DNA from: Palaemon carinicauda
Taxonomy: Eukaryota; Arthropoda; Malacostraca; Decapoda; Palaemonidae
Direction: 5' to 3'
Assembly: GCF_036898095.1 (NCBI RefSeq)
Contig: NC_090745.1
Location: 87,250,748-87,314,747, forward strand
DNA length: 64,000 bases
Position numbers and translations under genes: made by a program. Positions within the stretch are counted from its first letter, which is position 1, and the number at the start of each line of letters is the position of its first letter. The notes beneath the pieces are model-generated. The model saw nothing but the letters and a program-made list of their open reading frames with translations, did no database searches and was not told where the DNA came from. Below are positions 1 to 11,885 of the stretch, piece after piece.

Positions 1-430
1 TAGAACCAGACGGTCAAAATATTTAAGAGAATTGCTGCATATTGTACAGCCAACAAATCGTTTTGACACGAGAACAGTTACAGATGGTTTTGAATTATTG
101 GAACCTAGATATATGTCTACTGTAGGCTCCAGAGCCTTTAAATATGCGGCCCCGAGATTATACAATAAGCTCCCACAATAGACATCCTAAAGACTGAAGA
201 TATTAAGACTTTCAAGAGGAAACTGAAGACTTTTTTGTTCTGTGAGTGCTTTGACAGGGACGATTTAACAATAAACGAGCAATATGTAGTGTGAAATGTT
301 GAATGTTTTAGAACGAACACGATAAAATGACAGTGGAGGTCCTGTAGAGAGTAGGGTTCCCCTGCTGTATAGGACTAGAAAAACAGCCCCTAAAGTAAGT
401 AAAAAGTAAGACCAGATTGCATTTTACTAC
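1..430 (+). mobile_element. 3' end of a LINE, truncated by the window edge
   Basis: This is the last part of a non-LTR retrotransposon. Bases 62-178 read as the C-terminal piece of a LINE ORF2, including RAFKYAAPRLYNKLP, the 'APRLYN-LP' signature typical of the region after the reverse transcriptase in animal LINEs. A frameshift with a stop at 179-181 follows. The reading then continues in another frame (181-294) with KTFKRKLKTFLF and ends at a TGA at 292-294. The rest to about 430 looks like 3' untranslated sequence. The upstream part lies outside the window. The clade cannot be told from this piece alone. Confidence 0.6.
62..294 (+). pseudogene. LINE ORF2 C-terminus, frameshifted
   Basis: Two adjacent frames together give the usual LINE C-terminal tail. 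Frame 1 (62-181) ends at a TAG after YNKLPQ. Frame 2 (from 181) continues with a Lys-rich helix, KTFKRKLKTFLF, and ends at 294. The join between frames is where intact relatives read through, so this is a broken copy rather than two genes. Confidence 0.55.
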
Positions 431-2460
431 AGACAAATCCTTACTCCTCAGTTCATAAAGGGTTGATAAGAAAAGAGTTTAGGGGCAGGGGAAGACTTAG
501 TGTTTGTACAACTGGAATGCTATACTCTTAAAATTAACTTGTAATAATTTGTAAGTCATTTGAATACACTAGAGAGTATTTTATTTATATAATTTGCAAG
601 TCATTTAAATTCACTAGAAAGTATTGTATTTATACTGTATGAGAATGTAACAGAAAGACTGAAAATTAACCTTAAAATATAGTATTATGCATTGCTGGAG
701 TAGTTTTTAGTTTTTGTAGTATAAAAGCCACTTAAAAATAGCTGGAAGGAAGGCAAGGGTTTGTTGTGACATGTTTGTATCTCCCCTCATTTGGTTTTTA
801 AATGTGAAGTTTTGGAAACAAATGTCTAATTAAGATTACACATATGTGTTTTGGGTGGATGGTAGAGATGTTGGGATATGGGTGAAAGGACATTAATTCG
901 TTCAAGGTTCTAGATAAATGTCAATCTGACCTTTTATGGGATATTATATCACTGTAAGAAAATGCTTGGTATGAACTCAAATTATCCATGTTTTACTCAG
1001 CAGTCACAAAGGATATGCATCTCAAAATTCTTTTATATTCTTCTGAGGTATTCAGGGGACAGTTTATTCATTATTATCATAATACAATAATAATGAATGC
1101 ATAAAGTAAATAATGATTACAAGGTATACTTGAGACAGTAACTGACATGAAAAACATCTGAGAGGACTCAAGATTAACCCCTTCTTTTCCAAGAAGCTTA
1201 ATGAAGTATAATCATTGTTTGTTACCAAACAGACTTTCTCAGTAGAGAAATGCATATTACTTTTTCATCTATTTTAGAGAGATTACACTTGTTCCCTAAA
1301 ACAAAGTTTTCATCATCTATTTAAAGAGAGAGAGAATATGTATGCATATGTGTATATTTAAATTTCTGAATCTAGATAGCTAGCAATAAATTATATTTTT
1401 TCTTATTTCATCATATCTCTTCTAACAATGGACAGTGCTCAAATTTTAGGTGTGAGTTGCCAAGTATCTCCAATACTGTTTGCTTTGCTCCAAAACCCTT
1501 CAGACCAAAATCCTAGAGGTTCAGAGATTTAAAGGAAAATTGGCAGTATGTGTGAGCGCAATGGTTGTATACCCAGGCTGGTGAAGTAGTCTTGCATGAA
1601 GATACTTGAGTAGCCCCCATCCTTCTCTATAAGGAAGGGGTTAATATAAGTAGCACAGACTCCTAACTTGTACCCTGTTGAATGGTTTCATCCAAGTAAA
1701 TTCTATGTAAGGAAATGCCATACCATATCTATTTGCCTGATAACTAACACCATATATTATCAAGCAAGCAAAATTGGAATTGACTAATGAGATGTCTATT
1801 GTTGTAAGATAATGCTTGTGACATTGTAATTTTAAGGCCAACATGTAGGTATTAGGCTACTTCTAAGGTCCAGTACAGACTATGATTCATGTATCAGCCT
1901 TGTGGTGCAGTAGTGGTGTTGAAAAAAGTGCCTAGCTGCCAAACTAAATGCAACACTTCACTTGTTTTCGTGGGCTGGTTGCCTAGTTGTAGTGAGCCGT
2001 CATTGAGGGAGGATGTATGCAGATGAATTGTTCTACCAGGAGACTCTACTGTTATTATTATTGATAAGATTAGTATTAAAATCAATAAAATTATTTTATC
2101 ATTAAAAGTATTACTATTATTATGACTAAAATAAAATGAAATGTTGATCCTTGTCCATTCAATGGGAGACAGCGAGTTAGTCATTGTAGCTGGAGAGCAG
2201 AGCGTACATCATTCCCGGTTGAACACTGACACAACACTGAGCACTGCAACAGAAATCCAGCTGGCCCATCAACACGTTGGTGGTGCGGTTTCGTGTTGAA
2301 AAAGTTGTTCAACGCATCCACTCGATACTGAGCGCATCATGAATAATAGTGTGTACTAGGCTTAAGTCATGCAGCAATAAGCATAACTTGGTGACAATGT
2401 TACAGAAAAATTAGATCCATGTCTTTTCACATTAATTAATTTGAAGTAATTTTTTTAAAG
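431..2460. other. AT-rich intergenic or intronic sequence, no gene seen
   Basis: No recognisable coding region or RNA gene was found. The sequence is AT-rich with stops in all frames. Because a terminal exon starts at 2461, at least the right-hand part is probably intron. I could not place an upstream exon of that gene here. Confidence 0.4.
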
Positions 2461-2713
2461 ATTTCCATATTTGGATGAGGATGTCGTTTCTTATCTGAAT
2501 AACCTACCAATCTGGATGAAAGCAAACCTTGATATGCCCAGAGGTTTAGGGGAGAAACTTATACTACGAGTTGCTGCATCACACCTAGGACTAACAACAG
2601 CTGCTGGACTACCAAAGAGAGCCATTCAGTTTGGGTCAAGAATTGCAAAGTTAGAGAATTCTAAAGAAAAGGGATCAGATTCTTGTACCAGATTACTCTC
2701 AAATTCATCTTGA
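2461..2713 (+). CDS. ASNSD1: Terminal coding exon of an ASNSD1-like (asparagine synthetase domain-containing 1) gene
   Basis: The exon follows a splice acceptor (T-rich tract, then AAAG ending at 2460) and reads [18 protein letters not shown], then LPRG-like [12 protein letters not shown], then [14 protein letters not shown], and stops with TGA at 2711-2713. This order matches the C-terminus of the ASNSD1 family, which has a class-II glutamine amidotransferase domain followed by an asparagine-synthetase-like domain. The F-x-x-LDE-x-V-V and PKRA-QFGSR-AK blocks are the family's C-terminal signatures. No stop or frameshift interrupts the 84 or so codons, unlike the transposon copies around it, so it looks functional. 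Earlier exons were not found in the window. Function is known only by homology; enzymatic activity of this family is not established. Confidence 0.8.
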
Positions 2714-2748
2714 TAATAGCTTATTTTTATAACAGATCCTATAACCTT

Positions 2749-2754
2749 AATAAA
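2749..2754 (+). terminator. Poly(A) signal AATAAA for the ASNSD1-like gene
   Basis: A perfect AATAAA lies 36 bases after the stop codon at 2713. A second AATAAA-like site occurs near 2818. Either could define a short 3' untranslated region; the sequence does not say which is used. Confidence 0.45.
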
Positions 2755-3569
2755 TTTCTTTTTACGATAAATAGTACTTTTAATTTATGGTTTCCTGTCT
2801 TTAGTACAACTAATGAAATAAAAAGAAAAGTTAATCAGACAATTTACAGCATATCTTGTTCTGTACTATTCAAATTATATAATGCATATTGTATGTTGTT
2901 TATAGATGAAATCACTTTATGAGTTCCTATATCGTGAAATGTAGGCGAACTGTTTGAATATTTCATGATCTTACAATGATCAATTCTTTAGTCTTATGAA
3001 TGTGGATCAAAATTGACAGTTATTACAAAATTGAATATAACTATTACTAATGTACTGTTATCATATAATGTAGTTTAGTTACACTAGGCTAGTGTCAACA
3101 TATGTTATGCTCTTATTATGTGTTGAAACTTACAACTTTAGTGTTAAATGGGCTACATAAGGTTAATAATGTTTTATTTCAATCAATCTTATAACTGAGC
3201 TTCATATGGTTTCCTTCTTGAAGCTGTTTAAATATCGACGTCTATCTTAAAATTCGAAAAATTTCCCAGTGAAAGATAATGTAATACTTCAACAGCATTT
3301 CAGTCTTCTTTTTTATACTGGGAAAGAGTTGCTTAGTTCTATCCAGGATCCAGATATTAACTTGATATTTATTTGGTATGTCTTCTACTGGCTTTGATAA
3401 GTACTCTTATATTGAATATTTTAGAGACTCATGGCTGGTTGATACATATCTGTATTTGCTTTGTTTCACATAAAGAGGATAGCATTATATGAAAAATTGA
3501 TGTGTTGAGTTTAAAAGTCAGAGACTCCAAACATACTACAAAAGAAAAACTCACTTTAATTCAAGGGAA
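2755..3569. other. AT-rich intergenic sequence, nothing recognised
   Basis: AT-rich sequence with frequent stops and no RNA gene or repeat structure that I can support. Confidence 0.4.
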
Positions 3570-3575
3570 AATTAA

Positions 3576-4860
3576 GTGGAGACTCGGTTATCTGTTATTT
3601 TGCGCAAGTTAACAAGAAGAGAGGCTTTTAGCACTTGTTGGAGAATTGGTAATGTTACTCTACTATGTAAATGTGTTTGTGGTAGCTCAAGTCCAACTGA
3701 TTACCGCCCAATTTCCATAACTCCTATATTATCTAATGTTTTTAAATGCCTTTTGGCAAAAAATCTTAATAGGTTTGCTGAAGGTAATCATCTGTTCCCT
3801 AGCTTGCAATTTGGCTTTCGTAAAGGCCCTGGAGCATGTGATGCCCTTCTTACAACCTCCAATGCTGTACAGAAATCCCTTGATTGCGGTTAGGAAGTTC
3901 GTATGATTGGCCTTGATTTTAGTGCTGTCTTTGACCGTGTTAATCATGAGGCCCTTGTTTTCAAACTCAAACAGTTGGGAGTGGTTGGGTCATTTCTTAG
4001 CATCATTATTGATTTTTTAAGTAATATATTGCAAAGAGTAGTTGTTGATTGGCATCATAGTGAATAAGGGAATGTGATATCTGGTGTTCCTCAGGGTATT
4101 GTTCTTGGTTCATTACTTTTCATACTATATACACATGATGTGTGTCTTGGCGTAGAAAACAAGCTTGTTGCATATACTGATGATGCTACTCTCTTTGCAT
4201 CAATTCCATTTGGGGTTGCTGAATCCCTTAATAGAGATCTAGCTAAAATTATTGCATGGTCCAAATTATGGGGTATGAAGTTGAATCCTAACAAAACTCA
4301 AAGTATGATTGTAAGTAGGTTAAGGACAGTGGCTCCTCAACATCTGGATCTCAGCATTGATAATATTTTTTTAACTGTATGACTCTTTTAGAGTTTAGGT
4401 GTGATTTTCGATAGCAAATTTACTTTTGATAAACACATTAGGTCTGGGTCTTCTTCAATTGCCCAAATATTGGCTTATTAAGAAAGTCATTTAAAATTTT
4501 CGGTGATCGATTTATTCTGAAAAAGTTTTAATTCTTTCATTCTACCTTGTTTTGAGTATTGTTCTGTCTGGTCTTCAGCTGCTGATTCTCATCTTAATTT
4601 GTTGGACAGGAACCTACGGTCTATTAAATTTCTTTTTCCTGATGTAGATGTTAATCTCTGGCACCGTTGTTCAATTAGTTCATTATGCATGTTGCTAAAG
4701 ATTTTTTATAATTCTGACCATCCTTTATCTTCAGATCTTCCTGGATAGTTCCATCCTGTTCATAATACTAGGCATGCAATTAATTCTAATAGTCAGGCCT
4801 TCATCATGAGGTTCAATAATACACAGTATTTTAGAAGTTTTATTCCAGATGTGACCAAGT
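3576..4860 (+). pseudogene. LINE reverse transcriptase, broken by stops
   Basis: RT motifs appear in order. DYRPISITPILSNVFKCLLA (about 3698-3757) is the N-terminal RT block, followed by LQFGFRKGPG. Motif A is degraded to LDFSAVFDRVNHEAL (about 3910-3955). Motif B is GVPQGIVLGSLLFILYTHDV (about 4083-4142). Motif C is YTDDATLF (about 4174-4197) in place of YADD. KLNPNKTQSM follows at about 4280. In-frame stops occur near 3890, 4065 and 4380, so it cannot encode an active enzyme. Motif spacing is that of the CR1/Jockey group; the exact clade is inferred. Confidence 0.8.
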
Positions 4861-4862
4861 TG

Positions 4863-4975
<113 letters not shown>

Positions 4976-5269
4976 TATGAATCAGTGGAACTTCAAAAGT
5001 TCAAACTTGCAGCAAATGCTTTTATATTGATCAGGCTGACAAGTCTTTTTTATGGTTTATTTTATATATGAAATATGTTTTAATGTTGTTATTATTTTTA
5101 AAATATTTTAATTGTTCATTACTTCTTGTATCCTTTGTTTATTTCCTTATTTCCTCTCCTCACTGGGCTATTTTTCCCTGTTGTTGGAGCCCTCGGGCTT
5201 ATAGCATCTTGTTTTTCCAACTAGGGTTGTAGCTTAGCTAGTAACAATAATAATAATAATAATAATAAT

Positions 5270-6689
5270 GCAGTGGGGATGATAATAAACTCTTAGGTTA
5301 TTACTGTGTAATTAGTGGTTGACAGTACAGTAATGTGATTCAAGTATTTTACAAAATTTGCTTTGTTCATGCTATCTGAAAAGGTTAATGTGTCCATAGA
5401 AAAAGGACAGGAATACTAGCCTATCCTTCCCTGATTTAAATTCTAGGCCAACTCTTCAAGTTTTGCCTAGTGGATCTAACGTACCAGTTGGTAAGTATTA
5501 TGATGGTACACAGGGCAGTATAAACCTGATACCGTTATTACACTTCTGTCTCCCAAATTACTTCAGGCCCTTGTACTCCAAATCACACTCATTTCTATGA
5601 ACTGGTCAAACCTATGTAACCACAGGATTCCGAGATAGAAGATGGGGATGATAAATGACATTAAAAAATACTTACCCCTACTGAAGTAAGTGTTCATAAG
5701 TATTCTTTGTATACTGTTATTAATACTGTAATGGGAAATATCGTATGCTTGGTGCAGGCTCAGCCATTATCACATCTCGTTTTTTCACTTAACGTTTGGG
5801 CTTGTGCATCTGCAGAAACGAGTTCTTTTCCTAATTCAATTACAAAAGTTACCAGTACAGTATTAGTAAAAAAAAAAAAAAGTCTAGGATGATTTTCCAG
5901 GTCTGGAGGATGTACCAGTAGAGGACCCAGAAGGTGAAACATGTTGATTGAGACGAGGCAGACATTGAGGAGGCATCATTTCAGACATTGCTTAAGCTTG
6001 TAGCGGAAATGTATCAAACAGGCAAATTCAGGTAAGTTCTGATAATGGTTATTTTAAACATTGTCTAATGCAGCTACAGCTACTAAAATTAATATTCTTA
6101 AATGTTCTAATATTGCTACAAAGTGGAAAAAAAAATGAATACATTTTGTACAAGGGAAGTGTAATAATTCTGCTTCCCGTTCATCGTTAAATTCTTTTAT
6201 GCATCATAAGCGGTCATGAATTTATGAAACTACTGTAATCAATTGCTAACTTTATTATTGCCACAGATCAAACTAATTTGATAAAGTTCTTGGTGAATGT
6301 CAACAATAGGAAAACTTTAAATACATTTTTTTTTTAGTATGTTGACTGAAGGGATGCTGTGCATGGGTAATATTGTAGTATGGGGAGTGCATTGAAAATT
6401 CTCATTTGCTGATTAAATAGTGGAGTTCATTCCAATCTTCTCTAAGAGAAGTTTGCTGGTGACCAAGATCTTGATTTAATTTTGAATTGCTTAACTGATT
6501 TAGATAGAACCATTTCAGATAGCATTATAGAGGGTTCGACAATATTTTCTAATTTGTTATTTAAGCATAGAAAATATATATGTTCTTCTATGGTAAGGAT
6601 GGTTTTTCATACACAGAAACATTCTAATTACTTCTGTCTTAGGTCCCATTTTGGAACAAAATATGATTGATAGTATTGTAGAGTAAGTA
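5270..6689. other. AT-rich intergenic sequence, nothing recognised
   Basis: No convincing coding region. A run of about 13 A lies near 5867. Sequence between LINE and DIRS remnants with no further structure visible. Confidence 0.35.
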
Positions 6690-8100
6690 TCCGGCTATCT
6701 TTTCCCCCTACAGTTCTATCCCTTACTCTTCCTCAATACTTTACCACTTCACCTCCAAGGGAGTCTGTTTGAAACAGTGGTAAGCCTTTTGGATTTTAGA
6801 CTAACCAAGGGCTGGTAGAAGTTCCAACACAACTCATTGAACTTATAGAACTCTGTGAAGATCCATACCCAGGTTTCCCAGTAGGGGGAAGGTTGTCCTG
6901 TTTTTATTAAATTTGAGAACATTTTCACCAAAAATAGTAGATACATCGGTGATGAGAGAGGGGTATCAAATTTCTCAGTCCTTCAACCCACATCTGACAA
7001 AGTAACCCTTTCCTTTTCCAAGTTAAAGAATTTGACCAAATACTAGATTTCTAAATTAGAGATTGCAAAACTTCTAGAAAAGTAAGTGATAGGGGAAGTC
7101 TTCCATCCCTCACTCAGTTTTTCTGTTCTCACTAAGTTTTCAATGAAAACTCATAGAGGCCTAGGAGCAGTAAGGACGTCTCAAAAATTCACCAGCAAGA
7201 TGGTTCCAATCTTGAAATGTCTGGGTATCAGATACAGTATCTGTTTTACCTAGACGACTGGCTGTTTTCTAACACAAGCGTAGGAATGATCCAGATTCAG
7301 CAGGTGTGGTTGCTCAGGTTGAAAAAGTTTGAGAGTCCTCGTCAATGTGGAGAGGTTTTCTAATTCTAACTTCAAGGATTCTATATTCTGGAATGATAAT
7401 AGCAACAGTTTGTATGTTGATGAGGCTACCAGGAACGATGGCTTTTGTTTTGATGGGTTATCTGAAGATGAGGAATTCCAAAGTTACATCTTGATTGTCA
7501 TTGGAACAGGAATTCTAACTTGGACACCATCTATATATGAGTGATTCAGAACCAGCTGAAACTAATGAAATAGAGGTACAACTCTCTTTGCTTGGCTCCA
7601 GGTTGTTATTGGAAGTTAGAATGCCAGACATGTTTCTTTTCATGGATGCTTCCCAGGAAAGGAGAAAAGAGTTTGGGCAGCAGTTCAGCAGCATATCAAG
7701 TCAGTTTTAGCCAATCACTATTTTAAAGAAGCCTGGTTTGCTCATAAGAATTATTTGGCATGGGTGGCTGTGATAGCTACAGATAAAATCAGTTTTGTTA
7801 TAGCATTAAAAAGTTTTTCTATGAGAAATATAAAGGTGTTGGGTATTTTAATGAATATACTAAAGGGGTTGGGATTGCTTATGGAGGATGTGTAATGAAA
7901 AGGAATTCATAAGTAATAAATCACTTGAATTTGGTATTGGTTTTTAAACCTTATGGGAGTTAGGTTTTTTTATTTCTATCTGGATTTGTGAGTTATTGAG
8001 GGAAACTAGGAAACTTATGTTTCCTTATGGTGAGTTTTGGCTAAATTGCCATACTTATTTAGGCTGAGGATTAACTTGACTGGTTTTATTCTTCACTACC
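6690..8100 (+). pseudogene. Ancient DIRS reverse transcriptase/RNase H remnant
   Basis: Highly decayed but recognisable by comparison with the younger DIRS copies in this window. Near 7228-7275 the frame reads FYLDDWLFS, matching the DIRS RT motif C (RYLDDWLIL at about 54470). The upstream text is a collapsed version of the DIRS RT fingers and palm. Near 7635-7665 a FMDAS string matches the first RNase H block (compare LFSDAS at about 36545). Stops and frameshifts are dense and the region is more AT-rich than the 15-56 kb cluster, which suggests a much older insertion. No termini could be defined. Confidence 0.5.
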
Positions 8101-10369
8101 CCAGTTCCATAAGAATGTTGGATTAAACATTAGAAACGGTAAGAATCATGGAAATATAGTTAATGACAGAATTTAATATTTATATACTAATCTGAACTTC
8201 ATATCGTCTAAGAATGTGGGACATGTTTCAATTTCGAGACAAAAGTTTTTGGATGTTGAGGCATTCTTGAGCTTTGTTGTTGCCATGCATCGCATTATGA
8301 TCTCAATGCTTAACGAGAGAGGGCAAGGCTTGAAGAGAAAGAAAATGGGAAATTTTTATTATTTTAGGATAGACATTAACATTTGACCAGCCTTAAGTTT
8401 AGAAATAGTAGGCTAAATCTTATTAAGATTTCATCTTTAGTGATACTGAATACTTATCACCCTAGCTTGGTACACTAGCAGTTGTCAAATTGCCTACCAC
8501 CTGATGACTGACATAGGTAATTATTAATTCTTGAAAGAAAAAATCCTTTTTCTTTATTTACCAGATTGGGTGACCCAGGAAATAATAAAGAAGATAGAGA
8601 AGTTGCCCTTGTGAAAGTTACCCCTGATTTTTGGACTAAAATACAGTACAGCATCTGTTGATTGGGAATCCTGACACATTCAATGAGGATGGCAGAGGAG
8701 TGTAGGAAAAATACACTCAAGAATGTCCGAAGAGCAATTTCTAAATTAATCTAGCTTCTTTAAATGAAAATACGGAGGAAGGTGATCTTAAGACAAAGTT
8801 GAAGTGAGTGAATTTCAAATGCAAACTATCATTCATTAAATGGGAAATATTTTACTGTCTTTCATATATTATATTAATGTGGAAAGAATTGTTCTAAACA
8901 TAAAAATAAAGAAAAGAATTCCATACAAGAACAAACAAGTCCTTAAGACTGAAGAAGCTTCTCAGTAGAGTAGTGCAGTACATGTCACATGAAAAGCGCA
9001 CCCAGGTTCTTGGAAGCAGACTTAGCTGTTTTTAAAATGTTATTCTTGCTGGATCTTACTACCCCATTTATTCTAAAGCCCAAATTATTGATGAATGGGA
9101 TGAGGCCAGTTTCAAAATTTCCAAACATTATTCTGAATATAAAAGTAATACGAGATAAAAAAGCGAGAGCAAACTTATCTTGGGAGCATTAAAACCAACA
9201 TGATTTGTTTGCAACATCCAGATATACCACCCCTATACAGAAACCTAATTAAGATTCAAATGTAAAAGCTGATTACAGCACTGAACAATAGAATCCTCAA
9301 TCTGAAGAGATAGGATGAGAGGTATCTTGAAGAATGTTATGGAGATATGAACAGCTCTTTTCAAGAACACCACTGGAGAGGTTATTCAATTGTAATTTTA
9401 CTACACCTACAAGTTCCAGTTTAATACTCACCGTGTACCTTAGTTATTTTTTTATTGAATTTGACAACCCAAGGGAACAGATGTTAAGTAAAAGCAGATA
9501 AGTAGTGAATGAACTCTCAACTTTTGTTTAAGAATCAGGTGCTACAGTTTCGTTCTTTATTCTTTGGCTGTGCAAAGCAGCAAATTGTATCAATGGATAA
9601 GAGTGTAATCATCATAATTATCAACATTATCATTACAGTACACCCCTGTATTTTATAGTACTTAAACCAAGAACTGAAAGTGTGCCGCACTGTCTTTTCT
9701 CAACAGGACTGACCTTAAACTTTATGAATAATAGGATAAAACTGTAACTGGAAAAAGATAAAATTCATAGCTAATTAGGAAAAAACCTAATAAAACAAAA
9801 GTCAGAAATCATGCAGTTTGACCTAGATAGACATTGTAAAATAAAATGCAGAATTTTAAATTGTATACACTTAGGGATTTTTTTTATGATATTAGGTAAG
9901 GGCAGGTAAGTAGACCAGTGTATGAAAGGTGTTCAAAGTTGTATAAAAATACATTGACACTTATTTTCAATTTTTCCTAAGGTGTGGACGCCATCTACTC
10001 CTTAGAGTAACAAGAAAGAAAGTATCTCTTAAGTTAATTTTTTCTTTCTCATGCAGTTAAATATTCACATCTTTCATTGATGCTGTCAACCAGTCATGGA
10101 TAGATTTGTTGCTTTGGACTATATATCAATCTGCCATAATTACCAATTGTCGCTATTAAATTTATTTTTTTGTTGCTCGTTTCCCTCAATTTTTTTCTCT
10201 TACACACATTTTCAAACTCTTATTTGCTTGTACAGTTTCTCTTCACTATGCCCTGTCACCACAGTTTATAAAAACATCAAGCACTGAACGCCCATTCATA
10301 AGTAGTTTTCTTTTTTACCACCTTGCCCTTAAATCTACTGTTATTTTTTTTTACCTCGCACACCACACC
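8101..10369. other. AT-rich sequence without recognised genes
   Basis: Stops in all frames; nothing reaches the level of a gene or family assignment. Confidence 0.35.
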
Positions 10370-10640
10370 ATCAATAAAAATATTGAACGGCAATGGAGAC
10401 AATTGCGGGCCCTCTTTCACACCTAAACAGTCACTCTTTTGCCTACATACTTAAACATGCACTTCACTTCCATTATACAGTGGATACTTTTAATTGTTCT
10501 TCTATTTATGATCTAAACCACATATATATTTTCAATACCATACCCATTTCAGCTCTAGTAATATTATACACTTTTTTTTAGGTCCATTGTATACCACATA
10601 CAACTTTTAAGTTTTACCCTCAAACTTCTCACATACATGT
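10370..10640 (-). pseudogene. LINE RT motif B remnant
   Basis: On the minus strand the sequence reads CLGVKEGPQLSPLPFNIFID (about 10438 down to 10380). This is a LINE reverse-transcriptase motif B (GV-x-x-G-x-x-LSP-x-x-FNIFID). The flanking sequence is too decayed to extend it. It is a different subfamily from the RT copy immediately to the right. Confidence 0.5.
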
Positions 10641-10656
10641 TTCATAACAAATATAT

Positions 10657-10787
10657 CGTCATCATCATCATCTCCTACGCCTATAACGCAAAAGGCCTCG
10701 GCTAGATTTTGCTAGTCATCCTCTATTGCCTTGTGGAGCCCAGCTGAATTTTTGGTAAACTAATTTCTCTTGGGGAGTGCAAAGAGC
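10657..10787 (-). mobile_element. Inverted 3'-end fragment of the 10.8-kb LINE family
   Basis: The reverse complement of 10722-10787 matches the 3' end of the plus-strand LINE at 11762-11841: 'ctctttgcactcccc' followed by a 'ctccacaagg' block. The same 3' end occurs in the minus-strand copy at 62345-62580. This is therefore a short minus-strand piece abutting a plus-strand copy. Confidence 0.6.
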
Positions 10788-10789
10788 TT

Positions 10790-11885
10790 GCCCAAGCCAT
10801 CGTCATTGGGTGACAGGATTTATGTTAGTTGTACAGCAATGCGCAGAATATAGAAATCCACTTTTGATGTCATTTGTGAAATATGAAAAAGCCTTTGATA
10901 GTGTGCACTGGCCAGTATTTTTGAGAGTCCTCCATTATTATGGAATTCTTCTTAAATGTGTGAGCATGTGCATAGAAAGTGCAAAGTTAATGATAATGGA
11001 GTCTTATCAAAGGAATTTCCAGTGAACAGTGGCGTACTCCAAGGAAATGTGTTGTCACCTATGTTGTTTATCCTCCTCATGGATTTTGTAACGTGTAGAA
11101 CAGTTAGAGATGGTGGAAAAGGATTGGACTGGATTGGTAATAGGAAATTAGCAGACCTAGAGTATGCTGATGATGCTGTCCTTGTTAGCAGAACACCACA
11201 GGAGGTTGGGCTTAAGATAGAAGAAAGACAGATGATGAGAACGGAGTATGCTATGGATGATGAAATGTCATTGAAAGGAGAAAGAATTAATGAGGTAGAA
11301 TCATTTAAGTATTTAGGAACTATGATGGCTTATACAGGGTCTTTAGAGTTAGTGTATAGTGAAAGATTGAAAAAATTAAATCATACAATGGCTAGGTTGA
11401 GTAAAATTTAGAAATTAAATTGCCTAAAATTACATATAACAATCAGACTACAAATCAGTTTAGTGAGATCGATGTTACTATATGGACATGAGTCATGGTA
11501 TGACAATGAAACAATCTCCAATAGATTTAGTAGATTTGACAACAAAACCCTCAGAAGGATCTTCTTTGTCAGCATCTTTTCCCACTTTTATGTTTCTGAC
11601 TAGCTTTCTCCATTTACCTCTGTCCCACACTTCATCACCGGTCAATCCCTTTGATCGAAGGTCATCCTTGAAGGATGTTAGGAGTTAAATGGCAGGACAG
11701 GATTAGAAATTAAATCACAAGAGATTACTTGAGTACCCTATTTGGGTGAGATCATGATGAGGGGTAGATGGAGATAGTTTGGGCATGCTCTTTGCACTCC
11801 CCAATAGTTCACCAAACGTTCAGCTGGACTCCACAAGGTACCAGAAGAGTTGGAAGACCTAGGCCTACCAAGAGTAAAGTAGCCA
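10790..11885 (+). pseudogene. LINE reverse transcriptase fragment (5'-truncated copy)
   Basis: The RT core is readable. Motif A is YEKAFDSVHWPVFLRVLHYY (about 10878-10937) in one frame. After a frameshift, motif B is SGVLQGNVLSPMLFILLMDF (about 11027-11086) and motif C is LADLEYADDAVLVS (about 11150-11191). The thumb then reads VESFKYLGTM...LKKLNHTMARLSKI to about 11408. YADD is intact. The 3' end is shared with the copy at 62345-63300. The copy is frameshifted and internally shortened, so not active. Clade not determined. Confidence 0.75.

Noticed and set aside
5760..5942. Minus-strand 60-codon frame with FFFF tract
   Set aside because: It contains a translated A-run and has no recognisable motif.
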